Shown: positions 51,273 through 59,321 of the stretch, piece by piece
Layout: every line of letters begins with the position of its first letter
How positions within the stretch are numbered: position 1 is the stretch's first letter
Assembly (NCBI RefSeq): GCF_024703995.1
Contig: NZ_JAMXQV010000024.1
Span: 105,592-169,591 of the forward strand
Source: Amycolatopsis iheyensis
Lineage (GTDB): Bacteria; Actinomycetota; Actinomycetes; Mycobacteriales; Pseudonocardiaceae
Direction: 5' to 3'
DNA: 64,000 nucleotides
Translations under genes and position numbers: made by a program
Notes under the pieces: model-generated
Database searches by the model: none
What the model saw: the letters and a program-made list of their open reading frames with translations, nothing else
What the model was told of the DNA's origin: nothing

Positions 51273-52660
51273 CCGACCTGGTCGCCCGCTACTGGGACAT
51301 GGTGCTGCCGACCGGCATGTCACCGCTGCCGCGGCTGCCGCTGCCGGCGGTCACCGACCGGGTCGACCCGGTCGTGCTGGCCGGGCTCCTCGCCGACCCG
51401 CGCTGCCTGGACGGATTCGGCGCCGCGAGCGGGCGGCGCCGCACCGACCTGCTGGCCGCGCTGGCGGTGTGGCTGGAGCACCTGCCCGCGCACCTGGTGC
51501 CCGAGCCGATGCGGTCCCGCGCCGCGCGGCTGCGGTTCGTGGTCTGGAGCCTGCCGTTCCGGCTGCGCGCCCTCGGCGAGGACGCCGATGTCCTGCCCGA
51601 GCGCGTCGACCCGCCGGCCACCCGCCCCGGCGACCAGCCGCCGCCACCTCAGATGCTGCAGGTGGATCAAGCGGTGCTCCTGCTGGCCCGGACGGCGCGC
51701 GAGGAGTGGCTGAGCCACCTGCGGGCCTGGCAGGACGACCCGTGGCTCTCGGCGGTCCACCACACCGACCCCGCCCGGTTCGAATGGGAATTGCGCTGGG
51801 TCACCCACGCCTGGCCCGACGACACCGCCGCGGCCGACGTGCGGGGGCGGCGGCTGGCGCTCGTTGCCCGCCGGGCCGGGGACATCGAACGCGGCGATGA
51901 CCAGGACCGGGTCGCCGGTGAGGTCGCCGAGCACCACTGGCTTCCCCGGGCGGCGCTGCCGGTCGGAAGCCGCGCGTCCGGTCCCGGCGGCCGGCGTCGA
52001 GCAGCAGCGTTCGGGTCGCTGGCGCTGGCGCCGCTGCTGCTCTACGCGGCCCAGGCAGGTCAGCTCGCCCGCTGGGTCGCGCTGGCGCAACTCGCGGTCG
52101 GGATGGTCGCCGTCATCGCGGCCAGGCCACGCCGGGACGCGCTGCTGCTGCTGCGTCTGCCCGCGGCCTCGGCCGCCGGGGCGCTGGTGCTGTTGAGCTT
52201 CACCCCGCGCTGGTGGCTGGATCCCGACGCCTGGCGCGTCGGCCTCGGCCTGCTCGCCGTCTCCATGCTCTACCTGATCATCGAGACCCGCCTGCACGGC
52301 GTCCCCGTGTGGGCGGCCGTGCGCCGCGGCACGGTGATCGGCCTGATCGGGGCCGGCTACGCGATGACCTTGAGCATTCTCATCCTCGGGTTCGCCGCAC
52401 CGAGCGTCGCCGAGGACGGGCAGTGCCTGCTCGGCTGGTGGCAGCACCCGCCCTACACCGCCCACCCCTACCTACCCGCCCAGGCGGCGGCCTGCGCCGA
52501 CGCGCTGCACGCCGGTGCCGCGGCCGCGCCGGCCGGGTTCGTGCTGCTGCTCACCGGCTGGTCTTTGGCCGTCGGGTTGGCCGCGCAGGTGCTGTGGGAC
52601 GACCGGCCCGTCACCGCGCCCCTGGGCCGGCTCAAACGCACCCGAGGAGGCCCCTCATGA
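51269..52660 (+). CDS. Six-TM membrane protein embedded in the Cmr operon, candidate CRISPR effector
   Basis: 463 residues; its ATG overlaps the CARF gene stop and its TGA overlaps the cmr1 start. Residues 1-240 are soluble and helical (VRGRRLALVARRAGDIERGD near the end). Six hydrophobic segments follow at about 246-264, 268-286, 291-311, 322-342, 354-376 and 420-441, with a Cys-containing loop between the last two (DGQCLLGWWQHPPY ... AAACADALHAG), and a basic tail. I recognise no known family (not CorA, Csx23 or Cam1 by eye). Its position inside the run of four-base overlaps argues that it is the effector triggered through the adjacent CARF protein. Confidence 0.8.
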   Translation: MTDLVARYWDMVLPTGMSPLPRLPLPAVTDRVDPVVLAGLLADPRCLDGFGAASGRRRTDLLAALAVWLEHLPAHLVPEPMRSRAARLRFVVWSLPFRLRALGEDADVLPERVDPPATRPGDQPPPPQMLQVDQAVLLLARTAREEWLSHLRAWQDDPWLSAVHHTDPARFEWELRWVTHAWPDDTAAADVRGRRLALVARRAGDIERGDDQDRVAGEVAEHHWLPRAALPVGSRASGPGGRRRAAAFGSLALAPLLLYAAQAGQLARWVALAQLAVGMVAVIAARPRRDALLLLRLPAASAAGALVLLSFTPRWWLDPDAWRVGLGLLAVSMLYLIIETRLHGVPVWAAVRRGTVIGLIGAGYAMTLSILILGFAAPSVAEDGQCLLGWWQHPPYTAHPYLPAQAAACADALHAGAAAAPAGFVLLLTGWSLAVGLAAQVLWDDRPVTAPLGRLKRTRGGPS

Positions 52661-53883
52661 CCGTGTGGACCACGTTCACCCTCCGCGTCGACACCCCGCT
52701 GTTCAGCGGCGGCACCACCGGAGCCGACGCCGGGACGATCATCCGGCCGCCGTCGATCCGCGGCGTGCTGCGCTACTGGTATCGCGCCGTCGCAGCCGGC
52801 CACACGATGCGCAGCGTGGACGACCTGCCGCAGCTGGCGGACTCCGAAACCGCCGTGTTCGGCAGCACCGCCACCCCGTCACCGATCCGGCTGCGCGTCA
52901 CCCCACCCGCCGCTCCCGCCGAGAATGCCGTCATCCTTCCCGCCTGGGCACGTCGCAGCGAAAACGGGTTCGCCGGCGCCCGGTACCTGCTCGGGCAAGG
53001 ACTCTGCACCGGCGGGCGAAAACCCACTCTCAGCCGCCCCCACCTGCCCGTCGACACCACCTTCGACCTGAACGTCGCCCTACCTGAAAACCCAGGCATC
53101 ACCCAGGGGTTCATGCTCGCGCTGTGGGCGTGGCTGACCTACGGCGGGCTCGGCGCCCGCACCCGCCGCGGATTCGGCCGCCTGTCCTGCATCGCGATCA
53201 ACAACCCACCACCGGGCTGGAGCCCGGCGCTGCTGCACCCCACCGGCACCCCCGGCGCTCAGCTGGCCCGATGGCGCACCATCGTCCCAGCCGAGATCGC
53301 CTACGCCACCAAAGCAGCTTTTCCCGAGACGCCGGACCCGGACGACAATCGCCGGAAGTCCCGCGGCGGCCTCAGCCCGTTCCCGATACTGTCGAAAGAA
53401 ACCTGGTCCGCCAACGCTCTCGACCTCCAGCCCCGGCCACTCTCGGACGCGCTGCACCGCACGGGCGCTGCCTGGCGCCTTTTCCGCAACGACGCCGCCA
53501 CCGACGACTACACCGCGGCGACACCGGAATGGGGCACCACAATCCTCGGACCGGATAACAGTTACCCGGTCGCTGCCCTCGGGCTCCCGGTCAACTACTA
53601 CCGCCCGCAAGACGGCCTCGAAGCATCCGTCAACCTGCACCTGGACAATCAGCCTGCGCGCCGCGCATCCCCGGTCTGGCTCACCCCCGTCCGGCTCGGC
53701 GCCACCGACAACTACACCGTGTTCACCCACATCTTCTACGCCGACCTCGCCCCTACCGAGCAGGAAGCGGTCCTCCGGCTCGACGGAGGACCGGCACCCC
53801 GCCCCCTGACCCTGCCCTCGGCCGCCACCGCCACCGCGATCTGGAACACCTGGCTCGGTGCTCCCACCGATGAGACACTCTGA
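52657..53883 (+). CDS. cmr1: Cmr1, RAMP protein of the type III-B complex
   Basis: 408 residues from ATG 52657, with CGAGGAGG upstream and an ATGA overlap. TPLFSGGTTGADAGTIIRPP and SIRGVLRYWYRAVA is the Cmr1 N terminus (F-x-GG ... R-x-PSIRG-x-LRYW), and TYGGLGARTRRGFGRLSC the Gly-rich loop. A second, degenerate RAMP half follows. Cmr1 is usually first or early in such operons; here it is last, after the CARF and membrane genes. Confidence 0.9.
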   Translation: MTVWTTFTLRVDTPLFSGGTTGADAGTIIRPPSIRGVLRYWYRAVAAGHTMRSVDDLPQLADSETAVFGSTATPSPIRLRVTPPAAPAENAVILPAWARRSENGFAGARYLLGQGLCTGGRKPTLSRPHLPVDTTFDLNVALPENPGITQGFMLALWAWLTYGGLGARTRRGFGRLSCIAINNPPPGWSPALLHPTGTPGAQLARWRTIVPAEIAYATKAAFPETPDPDDNRRKSRGGLSPFPILSKETWSANALDLQPRPLSDALHRTGAAWRLFRNDAATDDYTAATPEWGTTILGPDNSYPVAALGLPVNYYRPQDGLEASVNLHLDNQPARRASPVWLTPVRLGATDNYTVFTHIFYADLAPTEQEAVLRLDGGPAPRPLTLPSAATATAIWNTWLGAPTDETL

Positions 53884-54106
53884 CCGGCTCGAGGTTGCTC
53901 TTGCAGCGGAGATGACCTACGTGACTAGACCGAACGGGCGATGGAGCGGCGAAGATCCACATGCCATCTCGCGTGCACGTCCCCCCCCCCCACCAGCCAA
54001 CACAAGCCAGGCGAGCCCTGACGACGATCATCCGGAACGGAAAATCGGAACTGCCGTGCAGGACCCAAGTATTTGCGCTGATCAGAGCGACCCTCAACCA
54101 GGTAGG
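53884..54106 (+). promoter_or_regulatory. Leader of CRISPR array 1
   Basis: The stretch between the cmr1 stop and the first repeat shares blocks with the leader of array 2: CCGAACGGG, GAAGATC-x-ACAT, TCTCGCGTGCACG (53967-53979) followed by a C run, and CTCAACCAGGTAGG directly before the repeat. The TCTCGCGTGCACG block lies 127 bp before repeat 1, nearly the same as in array 2 (123 bp). These shared blocks are likely Cas1-Cas2 docking and promoter elements. Confidence 0.75.
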
Positions 54107-54715
54107 GTGCCGACCACAGTCACGCCGAAGGGCGTATAGAAACTCTGGCCGATCGAGGCCAGGTAGTTGAGCGCCGTCGTGCCGACCACAGTCACGCCGA
54201 AGGGCGTATAGAAACCAATAACCTGTTGGAGCATGTCGGTCTGCCTGGACAGTGTCGACCACAGTCACGCCGAAGGGCGTATAGAAACTTGTAGGACAGC
54301 ACGTGGATGTCGTACGGGTAGCTGAAGTCCGGTGCCGACCACAGTAACGCCGAAGGGCGTATAGAAATCCTGGCGGATGGAGCCCAGGGCGTACTTGACG
54401 GTGGTGCTAACCAAAGTCACGCCGAAGGGCGTATAGAAACGTTTGTTTTGATGCGGTCGATCGGCTCGTCGCTGCCGTGCCGACCACAGTCACGCCGAAA
54501 TCTGGTGAGGCTGCGAACCGCTTTCTTGGCCTGCTTGTGCCGCCCACAGTCACGCCGAGGGGCGTATAGAAACTGAAGCCGCTCCGTCCCACCTGCAGCT
54601 CCTCGCGCCGAGTGGAGTCACGCTGAAGGGCGTATAGAAAAATCTGGGGCTTGCGGTGCGAACCGTTCGGGTCGTCCAGTGCCGACCACAGTCACGCCGA
54701 AGGCCGTATTGAAAC
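54107..54715 (+). CRISPR. CRISPR array 1, 9 repeats and 8 spacers
   Basis: The 37-bp repeat begins GTGCCGACCACAGTCACGCC and ends GAAGGGCGTATAGAAAC. Repeats start at 54107, 54179, 54252, 54332, 54404, 54477, 54537, 54606 and 54679; spacers are 35-43 bp. Repeats 1 and 2 are consensus and repeat 3 has one change; repeats 4, 5, 7, 8 and 9 are increasingly altered, and repeat 6 stops after 23 bp. Decay away from the left end places the leader on the left and transcription rightward, in agreement with the 3' end ATAGAAAC, the form of a type III crRNA 5' handle. Confidence 0.97.
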
Positions 54716-54888
54716 GTGGTGTTCGGACGTGGCAGGCGGATTTTGCGGAGGTTGTCGGGCGGGGAGTGTCGGGTAACGATTCGACGGCGGGTTCGGTGGC
54801 GGTGAAACCTGGGGCGGGTCGCCGCCGACTCCAGCGGTGTTCGCGTGATGCGTCCTGGTGCGTTCGGTGGTCGGGAGTGGAGGTGGTC

Positions 54889-55557
54889 ATGCCGAGTTTG
54901 TGGGAGATGCCGGTTCCCGGGGGCGTGGTTGATCGGCGCCGGTTGCACGGGTTGCTGGCTTCGTGGCTGGACTCTGATCATCGGGCTGACCGGAAGGCGT
55001 GGTCGTGGAAGGCGACGAATAAGGGGATCGAGATCGGTGTGCTCGACGATGGTGCGGTGGGGCGGTTGCTGGCGGGAGCCGGCCGGGGGCTGCGGCAGGT
55101 CGCTGCGGTGGCGTGGTCGGAGGTGGCGGGTGGCTCTAGGGGTGCGTGGGCCGTGGAGTTCGTGAGCCCGGTGACGTTCCGCCGGGGCAACCGGTTGCTG
55201 CCTTGGCCGTCCCCGTCGGCAGTGCTGGGCAGCCTGCGCGCTGATTGGCGGCGGTTCGCCGCGCCGCACGCCGGCGACCTGGAGGTGGATCTGGCCCTGG
55301 ATCCGGTGGTGGTTACTGACGTGAGGGGTGCGAGCGAGGTGGAGCGGTTCGTGCTGCACGAGCGTCCGGACGCGGCTGGGGAGCGGGTGCCGGTCCGGGT
55401 GACGGTGGGTGGCTTTCGCGGGCGAGTGACGTACGCGGTCGAGGATCCCGGGCTTCGGGACGCGGTGGGGAAGTTGCTGGCGATCGCGCCCTACGCTGGC
55501 GTGGGCGCGCACACGACGAGAGGTTTCGGCGGCGTCCGGCTCCATCCGGGGCGGTGA
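54889..55557 (+). CDS. cas6: Cas6-type CRISPR RNA endoribonuclease
   Basis: 222 residues; ATG 54889 is chosen for its GGAGG five bases upstream, since in-frame sequence further up runs into the CRISPR array. The protein is RAMP-like, with AWAVEFVSPVTFRRGNRLLP and the C-terminal Gly-rich loop IAPYAGVGAHTTRGFGGVRL, typical of Cas6. It cuts the array transcript inside each repeat, leaving the 8-base handle. Its stop overlaps the RT-Cas1 start (GTGA). Many RT-Cas1 proteins carry Cas6 as an N-terminal fusion; here the same order exists as two coupled genes. Confidence 0.88.
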   Translation: MPSLWEMPVPGGVVDRRRLHGLLASWLDSDHRADRKAWSWKATNKGIEIGVLDDGAVGRLLAGAGRGLRQVAAVAWSEVAGGSRGAWAVEFVSPVTFRRGNRLLPWPSPSAVLGSLRADWRRFAAPHAGDLEVDLALDPVVVTDVRGASEVERFVLHERPDAAGERVPVRVTVGGFRGRVTYAVEDPGLRDAVGKLLAIAPYAGVGAHTTRGFGGVRLHPGR

Positions 55558-57436
55558 CCCCGGGCGCGTCGATGGTGCGGGTCGCCGCGCCCTCGGCGCT
55601 GGCGGCGGCCTGGGCGGATGTCCTGCTCGCCGACGCGCGGGACGAGGTGCTCTCGGCGGGTGTGCGGCGGTTCCGGGATGGCGTCGAGAACCGGCTGGCC
55701 GAGCTGTCGGCCCAGCTGCTAGGCGGTGGCTACGAGCCGGGCGTGCTGACCGAGGTCGCGATCACCGACACCGACGGCGGTGAGCGGGTGTTGCGTGTTC
55801 CCGCGGTTCGGGACCGGGTCGTGGAACGGTCGATCCTCGGTGTGCTGGGCCCGGCGATCGACGCGCTGCTCGGACCGGGCAGCTTCGCCTACCGGCCGGG
55901 GCTGGGCGTCAGTGACGCGGTCCGGGAGGTTGCGCGGCTGCGTGAGGAGGGGTTCGCGTGGGTGCTGCGGACTGATGTGCACGACTGCTTCCCCTCGATA
56001 CCGCTGGAGAGGCTGTCGCGGAGCCTGTCGGCGCTGATCGGGGATGCCGAGTTGGTGGCCGTTGTCCGGTTGTTGCTCGCGCGACAAGCGCGGCGTCCCG
56101 GGCAGCGCGATCTGCTCGCGCCGAAGGGCTTGCCGCAGGGGTCGCCGCTGTCGCTGGTGCTGGCGAACTGGGTGCTGGAGCCGATCGACGAGCGGGTTCG
56201 CCGAGCCGGGTTTCCGGTCGTGCGCTACGGCGACGATTTCTGTGTGGTGGCGCGGTCCCGGGATGAGGCGTGGGAGGCAGCGCGGGTGGTCTGCGCGGCG
56301 GTGGAGGAGGCCGGAATGACCCTGGGGGCGGACAAGACCGCGGTGATGTCCTTCGCCGACGGCTTCACGTTTCTGGGCGAGGACTTCGGTTCCCGGTATC
56401 CGCCGGTCCTCGAGCGTGGCGCTGCGGTTCCGCAGCACCGGACGGTGTTTCTGGGGGTGCAGGGCAGCGGGGCGCGGGTCGAGGACGGGCGGCTCGTCGT
56501 CGCCAAGGACGAGGAGCGTCTGCTTGACGTGCCGATCGGCCTGGTGGCGAGGATCGTGTGTTTCGGCGCGGTCGGGGTGAGCGCGGGCCTGCGAAATTGG
56601 GCCTTGTCGGCCGGGATCGAGTTGGTGTTCTGTTCCCACCGGGGTCGTTATCTCGGGCAGACGATCGGCGGGCCCGCGGTGCGTGCGTCCCGGCTTCGGC
56701 GGCAGCTGACGACGGCGCAGGACCCGGCCCGGTCGCTGCCCGCGGCGCGGGTCATGGTGGCGGCGAAGCTGCGGAAGCAGGCCGTGCTGCTGCGCCGGAC
56801 CATGCGCGGGGAATCGGCCGAGGAGCTGGGGGTGGCGGTCAGCGCCATCGACAGCTACCTGGCGCTGCTGCCGGAGGCGACCAGCAGAGACGAGCTGATG
56901 GGGCTGGAAGGCGCGGCCGCGCGAGCCTACTTCCAGTCCTGGCGCGCCTTCCTGCCCGGCGACCTCGGCTTCACCGGCCGCAACCGGCGCCCGCCGCGGG
57001 ATGTCGTCAACGCGGCACTGTCGTTCGGTGACGCGGTGCTGGTTTCGGAGAGACCTCGGCGCTGGTGGCCGCCGGGCTGGAGCCGTCCGTCGGCCTCCTG
57101 CACGCCGAGGACGGTGACCGCCCCAGTCTCGCGTTGGACCTGGCGGAGGAGTTCCGGCCGCTGGTCGTCGACCAGCTCGTGCTCGAGGCCTTCCGCCGGC
57201 GCCGCCTGACCGCCGAACACGGCCGCCGTGACACCGAACGTGACGGTGTGCTGCTGACCAGGGCAGGCCGCCAGGCCGTGCTCGACGGCTACGAACGCCG
57301 GATGCTGCAAACCACCACAGGAGCACTGCCGGATTTCGCCGGAAGCCTGCGCCGGCACCTGTACCGTCAGGCACAGAACATCGCCGGCTACGTCGAGGGC
57401 ACCGTGACCGAGCTGAGCGGACTGTCATGGCGCTGA
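55554..57436 (+). CDS. cas1: Reverse transcriptase-Cas1 fusion, frame broken by one base near 57050
   Basis: GTG 55554. Residues 30-290 are a group II intron-like RT: FAYRPGLGVSDAVREVARLR, catalytic Asp in RTDVHDCFPSIP (D141), LPQGSPLSLVLANW and YGDDF (225-229; YADD in many relatives). From about 297 a Cas1 domain follows (TVFLGVQGSGARV, GLEGAAARAYFQSW with E452). The opening frame ends at 57209 after losing Cas1 character at SERPRRWWPP. One base back, the true C terminus continues (SALVAAGLEPSVGLLHAEDG, then LALDLAEEFRPLVVDQLVLE) to a TGA at 57436. A -1 shift after AGA (57049-57051) restores a normal-length Cas1. Without it, catalytic His and Asp are lost. Confidence 0.88.
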
Positions 57437-57711
57437 CGACGCTGGTCTGCTACGACATCTCCCGCGACGCCGCCCGTGCCCGGGTCGCGGGATACCTTCA
57501 GCACTGGGGCGACCGCATCCAGCGCAGCGTGTTCGTCTGCTTGATCGACACCGCCGACCTTCCCGAATTCCGCGAGCGGCTCGCCGGAATGATCAACCCC
57601 GGCACCGACGCGGTGCACCGAGTGCCGCTGTGTGCCACGTGCTGGTCGAAAACCGTCGTACCCGGCCAAGCCGACCTCGAACCCGACCGCCCGTACTGGA
57701 TCGCGCTGTGA
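57427..57711 (+). CDS. cas2: Cas2, adaptation subunit
   Basis: 94 residues; ATG 57427 overlaps the restored RT-Cas1 end by 10 bp. TTLVCYDISRDAARARVAGY, then RIQRSVFVCLIDTADLPEFR is the ferredoxin-like Cas2 fold with the conserved Asp in the first strand (CYDIS). Cas2 bridges two Cas1 dimers in spacer integration. The overlap with the second frame, not the first, supports that frame as the real Cas1 end. Confidence 0.93.
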   Translation: MALTTLVCYDISRDAARARVAGYLQHWGDRIQRSVFVCLIDTADLPEFRERLAGMINPGTDAVHRVPLCATCWSKTVVPGQADLEPDRPYWIAL

Positions 57712-57894
57712 CCCGGCTAGCCCGAACGGGGGAAGGCCAGCTGAAGATCGACATCATGTCTCGCGTGCACGCCCCCCGACCAGCGCAAACGGTACCAACG
57801 CAGCCCGATGCCGATCTTCTCGAGCCCGCGCACAACGGTGCCGTGCACAGCACCGCCGTTCGCGCTGGTCAGAGAACATGCTCAGCCGGGTAGG
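57712..57894 (+). promoter_or_regulatory. Leader of CRISPR array 2
   Basis: Homologous to the array 1 leader: CCGAACGGG (57722-57730), GAAGATCGACAT, TCTCGCGTGCACG (57759-57771) followed by a C run, TCAGAG and CTCAGCCGGGTAGG just before the first repeat. Order and spacing match array 1. Confidence 0.75.
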
Positions 57895-58196
57895 GTGCCA
57901 GCCGTAGTCACGCCGAAGGGCGTATAGAAACAGCGAGCTGAGCGCCGTTGCGTTCGGGAACACCAGTGCCAGCCGTAGTCACGCCGAAGGGCGTATAGAA
58001 ACATGGTCGCGGCGCGCCGACAACAGCACTCCGATCTGCGAGTGCCAGCCGTAGTCACGCCGAAGGGCGTATAGAAACCTGCGTCAGATCGCCGACAGCT
58101 GCTGCCGCTCGGGTGCCAGCCGTAGTCACGCCGAAGGGCGTATAGAAACGGGGTCACACGGGTGCCGGCGATGTCGTTCGTCCAGTCGGGTGCCAG
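57895..58196 (+). CRISPR. CRISPR array 2, 4 full repeats plus a truncated end repeat
   Basis: The 37-bp repeat begins GTGCCAGCCGTAGTCACGCC and ends GAAGGGCGTATAGAAAC. Full repeats start at 57895, 57966, 58042 and 58113 and are identical; spacers are 34, 39 and 34 bp, and a fourth of 40 bp leads to a fragment GTGCCAG at 58190-58196. The repeat differs from array 1 in a six-base block (AGCCGT for GACCAC at positions 6-11). The 3' end is the same, so one Cas6 can probably process both. Confidence 0.97.
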
Positions 58197-58400
58197 GAAG
58201 CAGTCGGTCGGCGGCCGCAGCCGCGTGCGGCGTAGGCGCCGGCGACGCCGCAGCGCGGGCCCAATGAGCACGGCTGGACGGACGGAGACCTAACGGAGCC
58301 CACATGGGCGAGTTGCGAAGGCAAATGTCACAGGGTTGACGTATAAATGCAGGTAGGAGCGTTGTGGTTGGCAAAGCTGACGGCGGTCATGTGGAGGCCC

Positions 58401-58449
58401 TGCGGGCTTTTAATCCGTAGGTTCTGGGTTCGAGCCCCAGGCGGCCCAC
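58401..58449 (+). tRNA. 3' part of a tRNA-Lys(TTT)-like gene, attachment-site remnant
   Basis: From 58402 the sequence can form an anticodon arm with loop CTTTTAA (anticodon TTT), a variable loop AGGTT, a perfect T-arm CTGGG-TTCGAGC-CCCAG and the acceptor 3' strand GCGGCCC-A. No matching 5' acceptor (GGGCCGC) or D-arm is seen upstream, so this is not a functional gene. Bases 58414-58449 recur exactly at 63790-63825. Confidence 0.7.
58414..58449 (+). repeat. 36-bp direct repeat, left copy (att-like)
   Basis: The stretch from TCCGTAGGTTCTGGGTTCGA through GGCGGCCCAC is identical at 63790-63825, 5.4 kb away, and comprises the 3' end of a tRNA. This is the usual form of attachment sites left by tyrosine-integrase elements. 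Confidence 0.8.
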
Positions 58450-59321
58450 TCAAACTCCCTGGTCAGCGGCCTGCCGGTCGCCACCGGTCAAGATCGGCTC
58501 CCCGGGTTGAGGGGGGCCGACGGTTTAACCATCAGACCTCCGAGTAACCGTGTCCAAACCGTTGGTCGCCGTGTTCGATGCGTCGGCAAGTCTCGCCACG
58601 GTCGTTCGTGCGGTCTCCGGCTGAACGCTCGCGGAAGCGGCCCAGTGCCCCCTGCGTCAAGACTGCCTCAACATCGCCGCAGGGGACGCTTCCGATGTGC
58701 CGGGCGGGGCCGCGCGGACTGTGCGCGAGAGGCCTGACTCCATCTCGGAGGCTATCGCCAGTGCCGAGCGACTGCTCTTGGGAGCACGCTCGACAGATGG
58801 TGCCCTCTTGCACGTGCCTTGGCGATGCTGGGTCGACAAAGATGGCGAAGTAGGCCAACTGGCACCCGGATGCGAGAACACGAGAACAGGTCCACGGCTC
58901 GGCAGTTGCGCGTGGAGCTCTGTCGACGGGTATACCGAGTTATCGCGGCGACGAACCGATGACTTGTGCGTCGGCCGACGAAGCCCAACCTCGCACCAGA
59001 CGTCAGTAGCTTCGAACTTCAATGTCTCAGATGGAAGAAGTCGCGTGAATTGAAGTCAGGTCGAGGCCTGAAGATCTCGGGCGGGAGTCAGACGTAAGAG
59101 GTGCAGCAGGTGTAGGCGTTGCTTTGCGTGCACCAGTAGTCGTAATTGTAGTAAATTCACCCCGTAGCCTGCGGCCTTGTGCTTATGATTGAAGGCGGTA
59201 GTTTCGGCAGATTTCACTTTAATTGGGGTTAATCTGAAGAATGACTACCCCTCTAAGTGAAAAATTTTCCTTGCGACGTCTTCCCTGTGCTCCTCAAAGC
59301 TTTGCTGGATAATTTACTTTC
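58450..59321. other. Region after the att-like repeat with one possible small gene
   Basis: A GTG-started plus-strand frame at 58697-59053 (118 codons; DSISEAIASAERLLLGARST and HVPWRCWVDKDGEVGQLAPG) looks natural in its first half but has no recognisable domain. From 59080 to 59290 the DNA is AT-rich and appears non-coding. Confidence 0.4.

Noticed and set aside
54550..55545. Minus-strand open frame of 331 codons over array 1 and cas6
   Set aside because: Its repeated YGLRRDCGRH-like stretches are translations of the CRISPR repeats, and the rest mirrors cas6 on the other strand.
55554..57209. Group II intron or retron explanation for the reverse transcriptase
   Set aside because: The RT is followed in frame by a Cas1 domain and sits between cas6 and cas2; no maturase domain or intron/msr-msd-like RNA structure was seen.
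57882..58271. Minus-strand frame with repeated FLYALRRDYGWH
   Set aside because: It is array 2 read on the other strand; the repeats are CRISPR repeats, not protein repeats.
58381..58449. Functional tRNA-Lys gene
   Set aside because: Anticodon arm, T-arm and 3' acceptor strand are present, but no complementary 5' acceptor strand or D-arm precedes them.
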